The translations under genes were made by a program, and so were the position numbers. Below the pieces are notes generated by a model, which saw nothing but the letters and a program-made list of their open reading frames with translations, had not been told where the DNA came from and searched no databases. This document shows, in pieces, positions 12,197 through 28,059 of a stretch of DNA of 64,000 bases. Each line of letters begins with the position of its first letter. The stretch's first letter is position 1. Origin of the DNA: Symbiodinium natans (lineage: Eukaryota > Sar > Dinophyceae > Suessiales > Symbiodiniaceae); NCBI GenBank assembly GCA_905221605.1, contig CAJNDS010000254.1, positions 43,112 to 107,111 of the forward strand, written 5' to 3'.

Positions 12197-12263
12197 CCGG
12201 AGCTGTGTTTCGGCTGCTTTGGCAATTAAGGCTGTCATGACCTCGGCTCCCGGTTGCAGACCT
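12197..12263 (-). CDS. Exon of unknown protein, 21 codons
   Basis: TAG acceptor, 2 nt, then LQPGAEVMTALIAKAAETQL, then donor GTAGTTT after CG. Helical alanine-rich sequence with GT-AG borders. Confidence 0.55.
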
Positions 12264-12350
12264 AAACCCTAAACCCTAAACCCTGAACCCTAAACCCTAA
12301 ACCCTGAACCCTAAACCCTAAACCCTAAACCCTAAACGCTAAACCCGGTC

Positions 12351-12822
12351 TTTGCTTCATCTCTGGAAGGGTATCGGCCCAAGCACAGACTCGTTGCTGG
12401 GTTTCGGGTCCGGCCTGGTCCGTCCAAACAAGCACTTGTATGAGAGGCGGGAAGAAAATCACGTACGGATGATGGAAAGGCTGCCGAATCCGACAGAGCT
12501 TCGTCCCATGACTCCAGGTGCTGAATAGGGCTTCGAGCTAAGAATGGGTGCGCTGTCTTTGTGAGGTTAAATAGCTTCAGCAATCCACAGGCGAATCCAG
12601 CTCAGTGTTCTGTTGTGGGTTGGTACCTGCCCTAGATTTCGGGACCAAACACCTGGTCTTGCTTTGCAGCTTTAGGTTTGAGGGTTTAGGGATGGGATGG
12701 AGGGCGTTTGGAGTGCGTTCCCCCTTTGCCGGAGTGGCGTGAGACGCAGCAAGCCATGATAGGCTCGCTGCTGCACACATTGGAAGTCTCCCTGAAGCCG
12801 AACAGCCGAAGCCTAAACCCAC
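12351..12822 (-). CDS. Two adjoining open frames, probably exons
   Basis: 12351-12583 is open and reads FLARSPIQHLESWDEALSDS, FPSSVRDFLPASHTSACLDG and NPATSLCLGRYPSRDEAKT up to a GTTTAG donor. 12577-12822 is open in another frame (GRLPMCAAASLSWLAASHAT). GC-rich, unique, and free of telomere repeats. Borders between them are not resolved and no family is recognised. Confidence 0.45.
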
Positions 12823-13611
12823 AGAGCACTATACCCGGTAATTAAAGAATCAGGCTCAGGTCAGAATTATGGTTGGTTTCAGGAATACTCCTCGATGTAT
12901 GGCTACTGGCTCGCAATTCGATGTTCCCAACCCTGAACCCTAAACTCTGCACCCTAGCCCCGCATTCCCGACTAAACCCTAGACCCTCAACCCCTTAACC
13001 CTCAACCCCTTAACCCTCAACCCCTAAACCCTAAACCCCTAAACCCTAAACCTTAAACCCCAAATTTGAACCTACGGGCTCCGACCCTTCAGCCGGCGTC
13101 AGGCCGGCCGCCTAGGAGCTGCCAAGCATCAGAGAACAGGGGATTCAAAATTAAAGATTTAGGGTTTACGGTTGAGGGTATTGGATTTAGGGTTTTACGG
13201 TTTTAGTGCCTTCGGGATTGGCGGTTTAGGGTTTAGGGTTTCGGGTCTGGGGCTTGGGGTTTGAGACTTGGGGTCTCTGGTTTAGGGACCGGGGTTCAGG
13301 GTTTGGAGTTCAGTTGAATGGGAAGCAATGATTTTGATTGTTGCATTCGTTTCTTTAACAGAAACAACTTGGGATGTTCCACCTTCTACTATCAGTCCTT
13401 AAAGGGATTCCCATCCCAAGAAACAACAAAATACAATGGTAGGTGTCCTGAGAGCCCCCAACTTCAATCCACCCTAAACCCAGGCCCCCAAACAAAGAAT
13501 TGAGGGCACCGCTATGCACCGCTTAGGTTCCCTACCTGGACCACTTGCAGTTCCGATTTGTCTTGATTGATTTTTGTTTGGGGGGGGGGGGGGGGGGGAC
13601 CTCATACTCAC

Positions 13612-13730
13612 CATGAACTTCGGCGACCCCAGAAAAGGACCTACAAGCATGTAGAGCATCGGGGGACGCGGTAGGTATTTCTCAAGTACGGTTATAGAGA
13701 AGGCTAGCCTCATTCGAGCATTCGAGTTTC
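13612..13730 (-). CDS. Exon of unknown protein, 39 codons
   Basis: CTCAAG acceptor, 2 nt, then NSNARMRLAFSITVLEKYLP and RPPMLYMLVGPFLGSPKFM, then the ideal donor GTGAGT. Hydrophobic and possibly membrane-associated. The poly-G run at 13580-13598 lies just inside the following intron. Confidence 0.6.
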
Positions 13731-13953
13731 CTTGAGGGAACTTCTAACTCTACGTTGTACCTCCTTCTCAAATGCCCCGGTCCTCCAAGTACTTGCAGGT
13801 CCCTTTTAGGGATAAGGGCTTAGTTAGGGCTTAGGGCTTAGGGTTTAGGGTTTAGGGTTTAGGGTTTAGGGTTTAGGGTTTAGGGTTTAGGGGTTTAGGG
13901 TTTAGGGTTTAGGGTTTAGGGCCAAGGAGAGGTGTAGGCAGGGTCCCCAACAC

Positions 13954-14016
13954 TTGAAACCGAGCTCTGGGCCCTGCGCTGTGGCCCTGGCGGCCCTTGG
14001 GCATGGAAGGCAGAGG
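13954..14016 (-). CDS. Exon of unknown protein, 21 codons
   Basis: AAGCAG acceptor, then PLPSMPKGRQGHSAGPRARF and Q, then donor GTGTTG. Basic and probably disordered. It sits directly beside the longest TTTAGGG array. Confidence 0.48.
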
Positions 14017-14029
14017 CTGCTTGGAGTTC

Positions 14030-14283
14030 AGGGTTTAGGGTTAGGGTTTGGGTTTAGGGTTTAGGGTTTAGGGTTTAGGGTTTAGGGTTTAGGGTTTAGG
14101 GTTTAGGGTTTAGGGTTTAGGGTTTAGGGTTTAGGGTTTAGGGTTTAGGGTTTAGGGTTTAGGGTTTAGGGTTTAGGGTTTCTGGTTTAGGGTTTAGGGT
14201 TTAGGGTTTAGGGTTTAGGGTTTAGGGTTTAGGGTTTAGGGTTTAGGGTTTAGGGTTTAGGGTTTAGGGTTTAGGGTTTAGGG
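14030..14283. repeat. Longest TTTAGGG array
   Basis: About 34 nearly perfect copies of TTTAGGG over 250 bp, with one CTG variant near 14180. This is telomere-type sequence inside a gene region, not a chromosome end, because coding islands lie on both sides. Confidence 0.95.
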
Positions 14284-14475
14284 AGGGGGGGGACTCTCGT
14301 GGCACCCTCCCTTGCATAACCTGTGGTACATGTACAGTTTTAATGGTTCAGGGGTCTAGGGTGCCAACCCTAAGCCCGAAGCCCAACACCCCTTTCTTTG
14401 GCTACGCGCTTCAGGGGTTTAGGGCTTCAGGACTTTAGGGCTTGGGGGTTGTTGTGGGGCTGGACTCCCGAAGGG

Positions 14476-14557
14476 GCCGGGGTTTACAGGGGTTTATATA
14501 GGGGTTTATATAGGGGTTTATATAGGGGTTTATATAGGGGTTTATATAGGGGTTTAT
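14476..14557. repeat. GGGGTTTATATA minisatellite
   Basis: Six to seven 12-bp units GGGGTTTATATA, possibly derived from a telomere-type unit. Confidence 0.92.
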
Positions 14558-14576
14558 AATGGTCCAGAGTTGGGGT

Positions 14577-14690
14577 TCAGGATTTCGACTTCCGGGTCGG
14601 CGAAGAGGGTCGTTTGCGGCCTGCAAAAGCTCGGGCGTTGTTGCTTTGGGCTCGAGGAGTTCTGGGGGGCTTCCCAAAGGTACGAGGCTC
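14577..14690 (-). CDS. Candidate exon, proline/arginine-rich
   Basis: Open frame MSLVPLGSPPELLEPKATTP then ELLQAANDPLRRPGSRNPEP. A second frame (KPPRTPRAQSNNARAFAGRK) is also open. The block lies between a GGGGTTTATATA minisatellite and degenerate TTTAGGG repeats. Confidence 0.38.
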   Translation of the reverse strand, partial: EPRTFGKPPRTPRAQSNNARAFAGRKRPSSPTRKSKS

Positions 14691-14699
14691 ATCCTCTCT

Positions 14700-14815
14700 G
14701 GGTCTTTAGGGTCGTTAGGGCCTTTAGGGTCTTTAGGACTCGGACGTTTAGGCTATTAGGGTCTTTAGGGCATGTGAGGTCTTTAGGGTCTTTAGGATGC
14801 TTAGGGTTTTTTTTA
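14700..14815. repeat. TTTAGGGTC variant array
   Basis: About twelve 9-bp units of the form CTTTAGGGT/CGTTAGGGC, an expanded version of the 7-bp telomere unit. Confidence 0.75.
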
Positions 14816-14866
14816 TGGTATGGAGGGTTTGTAGGGTGTTCAGGGTGCTGAGGGCTTTCGGGCTAC

Positions 14867-15180
14867 CACGTTCGACCCTATGAAACCCTCTGAGCTGCTG
14901 GAAGACGTAGAGTTCCATGGGCGCTTGCCCATGTCGAATTCCAGCAGCTCCACCTCGCGGCTCAGCCTGCCAGTTAGCGAAACTGATAACAGGTGGGCGT
15001 TCTCCAGTGCTACGCCCACGAACACTTCCGGTCGTCCGGAAAGGTGGAGTCGCACCAACCGCAACTTGGCGAGGGGCGAGGGGCCATCTCACCTTCTTGA
15101 GATGCGCTTGGGGCCTAAGGCCAGAGGTTCTCCCGCTGTGTCTCGGAAAGTCAAGGAACCGTTGTCTTCGTTGGTTCAAC
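14867..15180 (-). CDS. Coding-like block with an in-frame TGA
   Basis: One minus frame reads TNEDNGSLTFRDTAGEPLAL, GPKRISRR, then TGA, then DGPSPLAKLRLVRLHLSGRP, VFVGVALENAHLLSVSLTGR and REVELLEFDMGKRPWNS up to a donor GTAGCC at 14866. A strong donor GTGAGA overlaps the TGA. Either a very short intron, a pseudogene or a sequence error explains the stop. A second frame (QRRQRFLDFPRHSGRTSGLR) is also open before that donor. Function unknown. Confidence 0.5.
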
Positions 15181-15284
15181 GCTAAACCCTAAACCCTAAA
15201 CCCATCTTGATTAACAACATAAAGTTAGAAGGGCCCTAGTTCCGCAAACCCTTGAACCCTGAAACCTAAGCTTAAGGAGCAAAA

Positions 15285-15440
15285 GGAGGGACCCCCTGAA
15301 GGAAAAGGAGGGACCCCTTGAAGGGACCCTTAATCTATCCCCTATATTCCCCTAAATAGTCCCTGTATACCTAAATAGCCCGCAAAGAACCCCTAAGGTC
15401 CCTTATAAGGGTCCCTCCTTTCGTCCCTTGATAAGCCCTA
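15285..15440. repeat. Family-4 hairpin-like element
   Basis: AAGGGACCCTTAATCTATCC on the left and GGTCCCTTATAAGGGTCCCT on the right, with AAATAG-containing short repeats inside. Related sequence lies at 39845-40040 and, more distantly, at 5020-5140. Confidence 0.55.
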
Positions 15441-16129
15441 GGCTTGCATGACGCATCCACCTCCTTGATACCTTTGGAGCCGCCTAGAAGGCAAGCTTGG
15501 AATGTTTGGGATTGTGTAGAGATTTTGCTAAAGCACGCCCCATCTTTCCAAGTCCAAAATCAACCCTAACCCCATCTAAACCCTAAAGCCCTAACACCTC
15601 CCCCCAAGCCCTAAACCCTAAACCCTAAACCCTAAGCCCATCTAAACCCAAACCCGGCAGCCAGCCCTAAACATCCCTAAGCCAAGCCTGGACCGCGGCT
15701 TCTTTTTAACTTTCGGATCCCGAAAAGCCACCCTAACGGTTTAGGCTTTTGGGGATTGTGGGTTTAGGGTTAGGACTTAGGGTTTAGGGTTTAGGGTTTA
15801 GATTTTCGGGGAATTAAAAAGGGTTTAGGGTTTAGGGAAGTAAGTTCTAGGCCTTAGGATAAGCCCCCGTGACCAAGCAAGGCAAAACACGGCCCCAAGG
15901 TTGAAGGATCGTGCCTCTCATCCCTGTGAGACCCTGTATGTTCTTTCTTGGGGGTCTGGGGTTTAGGGTTTGGGGCTTAGGGTTTAGGGGGGCCAGCTTA
16001 AATGCAGCCCTTCCTATGTAGGGTCCACAGGGAGGACCAAAATAAATCTTCCTCCATCTCGGGTACCGACCCGCTTCATCCAAGTCTTCATGGACTGGAA
16101 CCGGCCGAAGGCACCTCCAGCGAAGGCCC

Positions 16130-19075
16130 CAAACGAGGCCAGCGGCGTGAAGTTTGTTTCGCAACAGCCACACTTCAGCTGACTCTGGATAGCGGTAGCG
16201 CAGCATGTTGCAAATCAAGAACGAAAAATATGACTTCGTCATCAAGGCAAACAGCAACGCACATTCTCAGCCTGCTTGGACCAACGCGACGAGCAGAATG
16301 AGCAGCGAAATTCATGACGCTGCATGAGCGGCCTCCCCGCTGTGTCCACCGGCCCGTCTGGCTTAGGAACGACGCAGCCCTGCAGTCCCCGATGAGCACT
16401 TTAGCGCATCGCCTCACCGTCATCTGCCAAGTGCGAAGCAGGTTGGCCAAAAGGACTGTAGTGGTTGTGCGCGTACGCCCCACACCCGGCCAACGGTGTG
16501 AAGTCTGCTTTGCAACAGCCGCACTTCAGCAGACTCTGGGTAGGGCAAGCAAGTTGCAAGTAAGTTCCACACCAAATTGGACAAGCGCACCTTCCAAAAG
16601 ACGCTGGTTGAGTCTACTATCAGCAAAGCACATCCTCACCCTGCCTCGAACAACACGACAACCAGAATGAGCTGCGTGATGCTGCATGTGCGGCCTTCCC
16701 GTCGTGTCCCCTGGCCCGTCTGGCTTTGTTGGGGACGATGCAGCCCTGCAGTCCCCGATGAGCACTTTAGCGCATCGCCTCACCGTCATCTGCCAAGTGC
16801 GAAGCAGGTTGGCCAAAAGGACTGTAGTGGTTGTGCGCGTACGCCCCACACCCGGCCAACGGTGTGAAGTCTGCTTTGCAACAGCCGCACTTCAGCAGAC
16901 TCTGGGTAGGGCAAGCAAGTTGCAAGTAAGTTCCACACCAAATTGGACAAGCGCACCTTCCAAAAGACGCTGGTTGAGTCTACTATCAGCAAAGCACATC
17001 CTCACCCTGCCTCGAACAACACGACAACCAGAATGAGCTGCGTGATGCTGCATGTGCGGCCTTCCCGTCGTGTCCCCTGGCCCGTCTGGCTTTGTTGGGG
17101 ACGATGCAGCCCTGCAGTCCCCGATGAGCACTTTAGCGCATCGCCTCACCGTCATCTGCCAAGTGCGAAGCAGGTTGGCCAAAAGGACTGTAGTGGTTGT
17201 GCGCGTACGCCCCACACCCGGCCAACGGTGTGAAGTCTGCTTTGCAACAGCCGCACTTCAGCAGACTCTGGGTAGGGCAAGCAAGTTGCAAGTAAGTTCC
17301 ACACCAAATTGGACAGGCGCACCTTCCCAAAGACGCTGGTTGAGTCTACTATCAGCAAAGCACATCCTCACCCTGCCTCGAACTACACGACAACCAGAAT
17401 GAGCTGTGTGATGCTGCATGTGCGGCCTTCCCGGCGTGTCCCCTGGCCCGTCTGGCTTTGGGGACGATGCAGCCCTGCAGTCCCCGATGAGCACTTTAGC
17501 GCATCGCCTCACCGTCATCTGCCAAGTGCGAGCAGGTTGGCCAAAAGGACTGTAGTGGTTGTGCACGTGCGCCCCACACCCGGCCAACGGTGTGAAGTCT
17601 GCTTTGCAACAGCCGCACTTCAACAGACTCTGGGTAGGGCAAGCAAGTTGCAAGTAAGCTCCACACCAAATTGGACAAGCGCACCTTCCAAAAGACGCTG
17701 GTTGGGTCTACTATCAGCAAAGCACATCCTCACCCGGCCTCGAACAACACGACAAGCAACGTGAACAGTATATATGATGCTGAACGAGCGGTCTTCCGTC
17801 GTGTCCCCCGGCCCGTCTGGCTTTGGGGACGATGCAGCCCTGCCGTCCCCGATGAGCACTTTAGCGCATCGCCTCACCGTCATCTGCCAAGTGCGAAGCA
17901 GGTTGGCCAACAGGACTGCAGTGAATCGGCACATACGCCCCACACCCGGCCAACGGTGTGAAGTCTGCTTTGCAACAGCCGCACTTCAGCAGACTCTGGG
18001 TAGGGCAAGCAAGTTGCAAGTAAGTTCCACACCAAATTGGACAAGCGCACCTTCCAAAAGACGCTGGTTGAGTCTACTATCAGCAAAGCACATCCTCACC
18101 CTGCCTCGAACAACACGACAAGCAACGTAAACAGTATATATGATGCTGAACGAGCGGCCTTCCCGTCGTGTCCCCCGGCCCGTCTGGCTTTGGGGACGAT
18201 GCAGCCCTGCCGTCCCCGATGAGCACTTTAGCGCATCGCCTCACCGTCATCTGCCAAGTGCGAAGCAGGTTGGCCAAAAGGACTGCAGTGAATCGGCACA
18301 TACGCCCCACACCCGGCCAACGGTGTGAAGTCTGCTTTGCAACAGCCGCACTTCAGCAGACTCTGGGTAGGGCAAGCAAGCTGCAAGTAAGTTCCACATC
18401 AATTTGGACAAGCGCACGTTCCAACAGACACTGGCTGCGGCTACAATCAGCATAGCACATCCTCACCCTCCCGGAACCAACACAACAACCACAATAAACA
18501 CCCTGATGCTGCATGAGCGGCCTCCCCGTTGTGTCCCCCGGCCCGTCTGGCTTAGGAACGACACAGCCCTGCAGTCCCCGATGAGCGCTTTAGCGCATCG
18601 CCTCACCGTCATCTGCCAAGTGCGAAGCAGGTTGGCCAAAAGGACTGCAGTGGGTGCGCATGTACGCCCCACACCCGGCCAACGGTGTGAAGTCTGCTTT
18701 GCAACAGCCGCACTTCAGCAGACTCTGGGTAGGGCAAGCAAGTTGAAAGTAAGTTCCACATCAAATTGGACAAGCGCAACTTCCAACAAACACTGGTTGC
18801 GTCTACGATCAGCAAAGCACATCCTCACCCTGCCTGGACCAACACAACAACCAGAATGAGCTGCGTGATGCTGCATGTACGGCCTTCCCGTCGTGTCCCC
18901 TGGCCCGTCTGGCTTTGGGGACGATGCAGCCCTGCAGTCCCCGATGAGCACTTTAGCGCATCGCCTCACCGTCATCTGCCAAGTGCGAAGCAGGTTGGCC
19001 AAAAGAACTGCAGTGGTTGTGCAAGTACGCCCCACACTGCAGCAGATTCTGGGTAGGGCCAGCAAGATACACATC
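16130..19075. repeat. 366-bp tandem satellite, about eight copies
   Basis: Unit of 362-367 bp, marked by GATGAGCACTTTAGCGCATC near 16391, 16757, 17123, 17486, 17850, 18217, 18580 and 18946. The second and third units are nearly identical; the first and last are diverged and the last is truncated. Each unit contains the inverted pair GTCTGCT ... AGCAGAC. The GC content is high and frames of 60-150 codons are open on both strands, but every frame is closed once per unit and none shows a recognisable protein, so I treat it as non-coding. Confidence 0.92.
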
Positions 19076-19079
19076 CTCA

Positions 19080-20140
19080 AGCTGGATCCTTCAACGATTC
19101 ACATCCTGGAAACGAACATATAATCTGGGCGGGCACATGCGTGAGGTAGGGTGTACGTAGAGCCCAACGGACATGCTTCGGTGGCCAACGAGGCAATCTA
19201 CGATGCATAACCCTTTTCCAAAAATGGCCGGAAAAAACCCAAACCCCTAAAACTCAGGAGAGTCAAACTTGGACCTCTCAGGATGTGCCCCTAAGATTCC
19301 CTGCACATAAGCCTCATAAAAATGGCCCACATCTTCCCTTCAAAATAAGGGATAGCACTAGGGGGGCCTTATAGAGATAGACCCTCTCAATAAGGTCCCT
19401 GTTTAAGAGAGCCAGAAGAGGGTTCAGAAGGGTTCCCGCTTCAGGGCCCCCCTTATCCTACCTTGGACAAACGGGTCCACACACCCGAGGGTACAACCTT
19501 AAGGGTCCGAGGTAGAGTTCCCTGATAAACTCTAACTCCCTGAACCCCGAAGCCTAACCCTAAAGTTCACAACTCCTAAACCCTCTGCGTTATCAGTGCC
19601 CGCAAGCTCCAAGTGCTTAGAGGGCTTGGTAGGCTTAGGGCTGAGAGTCTTGGGGATTTGGGAATTTTAAGGCTTTAACAGCTTCAGTGTTCGGGTTAGG
19701 GTTTTTTGGCTAATCAAGCGCTCTCCCTAAGGTGACATTCCATCCACCCCATTCAGTCAACTTGCTTTCGCATGGCTGCTTCCAATGGAGAACCTCTGTG
19801 TGGTTGTCATTATGACTTGGGATGTTTCTTCTATACGAACAGTCCTTAATAGGAATTATAGTACCCTCTATTGTAATCCCTACTAGGGAATGCTAGTATC
19901 AGGGGGAGCATCCCAAATTATGAAATTAAAGTAGATTGCTTCATCATATGAGGAAACCGAACGAAAGGAAAGCAACCAACAAAGCAAAAAGACAGCAACA
20001 AGCAATCTGAGGCTTGCTTCTGTAAATCCTGAAACCAGGCCTTGTGCATGCAAATTGAGACTTGGTAGGCCAGTAACCATATCATCGTCAGGGTCCCTTG
20101 TTTTGATTTTTTAGAACCAACAGAAGTGCAAAACAGTAAA
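19080..20140. other. Unassigned stretch after the satellite
   Basis: Contains scattered AGGGACC-type fragments, a family-2 element (19818-19914) and no coding frame I trust. Confidence 0.5.
19818..19914. mobile_element. Family-2 hairpin element
   Basis: Ends TTGGGATGTTTCTTCTATAC and GTATCAGGGGGAGCATCCCA, with inner arms AACAGTCCTTAATAGGAATT and CCCTACTAGGGAATGCTAG. Unrelated to family 1. Other copies lie at 44871-44998, 51245-51346 and, shortened, near 13367-13421. Confidence 0.8.
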
Positions 20141-20245
20141 CCCTGAACCCTGAACACTGAACCCTGAACCCTGAACCCTAAACCCTAAACCCTAAACCCT
20201 AAACCCTAAACCCTAAACCCTCCCTAAAGGGCATCACTGGGCTAC

Positions 20246-20328
20246 CACGGCAAAGGCCTCCCGACCGGCCATCGCTAGTAGGGCCGAAGATGAGGCCACC
20301 GATCTCCGCACGGCATAGGTTTGCGGGT
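20246..20328 (-). CDS. Exon of unknown protein, 27 codons
   Basis: TTAG acceptor, 2 nt, then PQTYAVRRSVASSSALLAMA and GREAFAV, then donor GTAGCC. Alanine-rich and probably helical. No neighbouring exon was joined to it. Confidence 0.55.
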
Positions 20329-21244
20329 CTAATAGGTTTGGGGTGGAAGGTGCAGGGTGTTTAGGGTTTAGGGTTTAGGGTTTAGGGTTTAGGGTTTCGA
20401 GGGACCCTTGCGAGGAACCGTAGGGTTAGGCAGGGGCCATTTTAAAACCTACTGAGGCATTTAAGGACTGCATAGTTCAACCCTAAATCTATGCCGTTTC
20501 GCACGGAGAACGTGAGGACATGGCCTGTCCGGGAACATAGGAACACAACCTCCCCGAAGCTACGCCCAGTAGTACTCCAAGTGAACAGAGATTAGAGGTA
20601 GGAGGGGTCAATAAACCCCAGGCCGAAAATCCATTGAGGCCTTCCATCGCTTGTCAGGCTTGTGCCACTCCTTGAGAGCACTGGGCACTGGGTTTGGAGT
20701 CAAGAGTTCATGGCTTCGGTGTAAGATTTTAGGGTTTACGGATGTATGATGTAAAGGCAATTGCGAGGAGACAGCGGCATGCATGAGATCCTAAACAGCA
20801 AAAAAACCCAAAGACATCTCTTAAGCAAACCATTCCGTAGCCATCTCATACTCAAGACTTAAGCCGCAAATCCAGGGCATCTACGTATACCTTTTTAACA
20901 ACTCTGAAAACTAGTTGCAGTTGGAACCAGGGTATGAAGCAGTTGCGGAACTCACAACATCCATTCCAAACTCGTAAGCCTTAAACCTTAGAACCTTAAA
21001 CCCAACCCAACAACGACCCCGCCCCAACTACCCTCTATCCTAAAACCCTAACCCTAAAACCCTACTAAAACCAAACCTAAACCTAAACCCCAAACCCTAA
21101 AACCCTAACGTCCTCATCCTTAAGCCCTTCTAGCTTCAAAGCACCCTAAACCCTAAACCGTCCTCGGGCTGAGCCGGAAGAGTGAATGTGTAGAACGGAT
21201 CGTCCAGGTCCTTCGGGGCAGTGGTCGGCCCTAAACCCTAAACC

Positions 21245-21399
21245 TACTTGAAGGTTCATGGTACTTACTAACCAATTATAACTGGGCTTATAACCCTACT
21301 TACAATTGGGATAACCCCTATAAGGCCCTTTAGGGGCATTATAAGTAGGGTTAGAAGTACAGTTATAATTGGTTGGTAAGTACCATGAACCTTCAAGTA
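21245..21399. mobile_element. Family-1 hairpin element
   Basis: Inverted ends TACTTGAAGGTTCATGGTAC and GTACCATGAACCTTCAAGTA. The AAGG variant is present in both arms, so the change has been kept symmetrically. Confidence 0.85.
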
Positions 21400-21889
21400 G
21401 AGTCCCTAGAGCGTATTTACAGGCCCCCGCCCCCCTCCGCCTCCTCCCTCCCTTGTGCTTCATTCTCAGTGGGCTATTAGTTGGTCCCTTGATGTAGAAG
21501 ATTGTGCGACATTGTTCCATTGCAAGAGGTTACACTTTACATTCGTATAGTACCTATATGTACATATTTGGCTAAGCAGTACTTTATTGTTCTGTCAAAA
21601 CACATAATTGGGGAACCCCCTTACATACCCTGTGTGAACCATGGTCGGTTTCGTTCATGACGGGTTTAAAATTTAAAGCCTAGGGTTCACGGCTTAGGGC
21701 TATGCTGGCGGTTCAGAATCAGGGTTTAGTGTTTGCCTCCACCCCCGTGGTTCAGGGTGGGTTTGGGGTTCAGGGTCAGGGTTTATGGTTGGAGTGTGGT
21801 ACTAAACCCTAAACCCTAAACCCTAAACCCTAAACCCTAAACCCGGGGGGGGGTGGGGGGGTCGAGAACGCGGAGCGCAAACGCACTTA

Positions 21890-21995
21890 GGGGCTCAGCG
21901 GCGCTTCTTTGCGGGGCCGACCTTGGATTCCGAAGATGCCTTGAGTAAGGTTTTTGTACGGCTTCTAGGGGCTTCTTCCGACTTGATGCCTTACA
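21890..21995 (-). CDS. Candidate terminal exon with basic tail
   Basis: After an acceptor TACTCAAG the frame reads ASSESKVGPAKKRR and then TGA, a possible nuclear-localising C-terminus. A second frame (KASSRKKPLEAVQKPYSRHL) is open through the same stretch, so the frame is not certain. It lies left of the 22-27 kb gene and could be its end. Confidence 0.35.
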
Positions 21996-22103
21996 GGGAT
22001 TTTAGGGTTTAGGGTTTGGGGTTTAGGGTTTAGGGTTTAGGGTTTGGGGTTTAGGGTTTAGGGTAGGAACTCTGGGCTGCACAGTGGTATGAGAAGCCTA
22101 GAC

Positions 22104-22137
22104 CCCAAAAGCTGCATCTGCCCTCTGCGTTCGGTTC
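22104..22137 (-). CDS. Short candidate exon
   Basis: CTACAG acceptor, then EPNAEGRCSFWG, then donor GTCTAGG. It lies just downstream of the gene ending at 22632, but its phase does not fit that exon directly, so another exon would be needed between them. Confidence 0.4.
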
Positions 22138-22150
22138 CTGTAGGAGTTGC

Positions 22151-22320
22151 CCCGAACCCTAAACCCTAAACCCTAAACCCTAAACCCTAAACCCTAAACC
22201 CTAAAAACCCTAAACCCTAACCCTAAACCCTAAACCCTAAACCCTAAACCCTATAAACCCCTAACCCTAAACCCTAAACCCTAAACCCTAAACCCTAAAC
22301 CCTAAACCCTAAACCCTAAA
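22151..22320. repeat. CCCTAAA array
   Basis: About 24 copies, mostly exact, with AAAAACCC and ACCCTAACCC slips. Confidence 0.95.
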
Positions 22321-22503
22321 TGGCAGGAGGTTCTGCACCAAGCTCACATCCACAGCCCAAAGCCGAACCGTACATGTTTCGGGTTTATAGGGCCATGATG
22401 GGCCTTGTAGCCCTAAATCCTACTTGGATGTTTAGGGTTTAGGGTTTAGGGTTTGGGGTTTAGGGTTTAGGGTTTAGGGGGTTTAGGGTTTAGGATTTAG
22501 GGG

Positions 22504-22630
22504 TACTTGGAGGTTCATGGTACTTATAACCCAGCTATAAGTGTACCTATGCCCCTTAAGTGCCCTAACATGGTTCTCATAGGTTATGAGTGCCATAGTT
22601 GGGTCATTAAGTACCATGAACCTCCAAGTA
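22504..22630. mobile_element. Family-1 hairpin in an intron
   Basis: On the minus strand the exon ending QKPYIG plus T is followed directly by GTACTTGG, the end of the element, so the element supplies the GT donor. Telomere-type repeats follow it in the same intron. Confidence 0.85.
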
Positions 22631-22631
22631 C

Positions 22632-27192
<4,561 letters not shown>

Positions 27193-27313
27193 CTAACATT
27201 TTTCTCCCACCCCGCGCTGTCCGAGGCGGCAAAGCCACCCAAACCTATTCCTTTTAGGGTTTAGGCCTAAACTCAAGCCAACTGCTTACTTTCCATAAAA
27301 CTTCTTCATTCCG

Positions 27314-27640
27314 TCACGGTGTTCTCCCAGCCTGGTTCAGGTTCACAATAAAAGCCACAGGCAGAAGGGTAGAAAGGCCCAGAATTTGGGCAACCGGCAC
27401 AAAGGCAAGTTGGAGCCAGGAGGGCCTTCGCGGGTTTAGTCCCGGGTTCAAGATAGGTCCGGGCCCAAGGAGGTCAGGGGAGCTGAGGGGGTCCAGGCAG
27501 CCCAAAATTTTGTAACAAGTTTTTGAGACCCGGTCTGCCTGGGCCGGCCTGCCCCACGCAAGGTGTTCCTGCACGGGCCCATCATGGAAGGGCTTACGCG
27601 CCGCCCCCTCAACGTAGGGTGTTTCATCGCTGGGGTTCAT
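27314..27640 (-). CDS. Open frame with a hydrophobic segment
   Basis: A 109-codon open frame. Its C-terminal part (27425-27332) reads LQLAFVPVAQILGLSTLLPV then AFIVNLNQ, a likely membrane span, and could be an exon between AAG and a GC donor (GCTGGGAG). The N-terminal part (KPFHDGPVQEHLAWGRPAQ) is hydrophilic. It may belong to the gene that continues at 27192, but the phases do not fit without another exon. Confidence 0.42.
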   Translation of the reverse strand: MNPSDETPYVEGAARKPFHDGPVQEHLAWGRPAQADRVSKTCYKILGCLDPLSSPDLLGPGPILNPGLNPRRPSWLQLAFVPVAQILGLSTLLPVAFIVNLNQAGRTP

Positions 27641-28059
27641 TCCTACCCGGAGCGCAAAACCTTGCTGTATTCATCTTGTTTGTTTCGTTTTGCGGCAGAG
27701 TTCGGAAGCCCAATTCCAAAACCGAGAGCCTGCAAAACTGCGTTTTCCAAGCCTCCGACAACGCATTTTGCCGAAGCCTTTTCGGGGGGCTTTTGGAGCC
27801 TTGTTTACAGAAGCACATTCCAAATCGCGAACGATTTGGGGCTCTTGGCTCTTGATTGTAAGTCCAAATCGCATTCGGGTTGAAATCGCTAGCGATTTTC
27901 CCATCTAAGTTCAAGATAACACCCACGCGGGTTTTCATGCAACCCAAAACTCATGGTAGTGTTTGTCGTCTACACAGCAAAACAGAAATCAGCAGTGAGA
28001 AGTGAGAAGCATGATGCATGTGTAGAGGTTGCTGATCATCATCAGCATCATTATGATGA

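Noticed and set aside
14030-14283. A true chromosome end
   Set aside because: Coding islands and further repeats of both orientations lie on both sides, so this is an interstitial array.
16314-19123. Family of repeated 60-150 codon genes in the satellite
   Set aside because: Frames overlap on both strands, end once per unit and show no protein features; the tandem repeat explains them.
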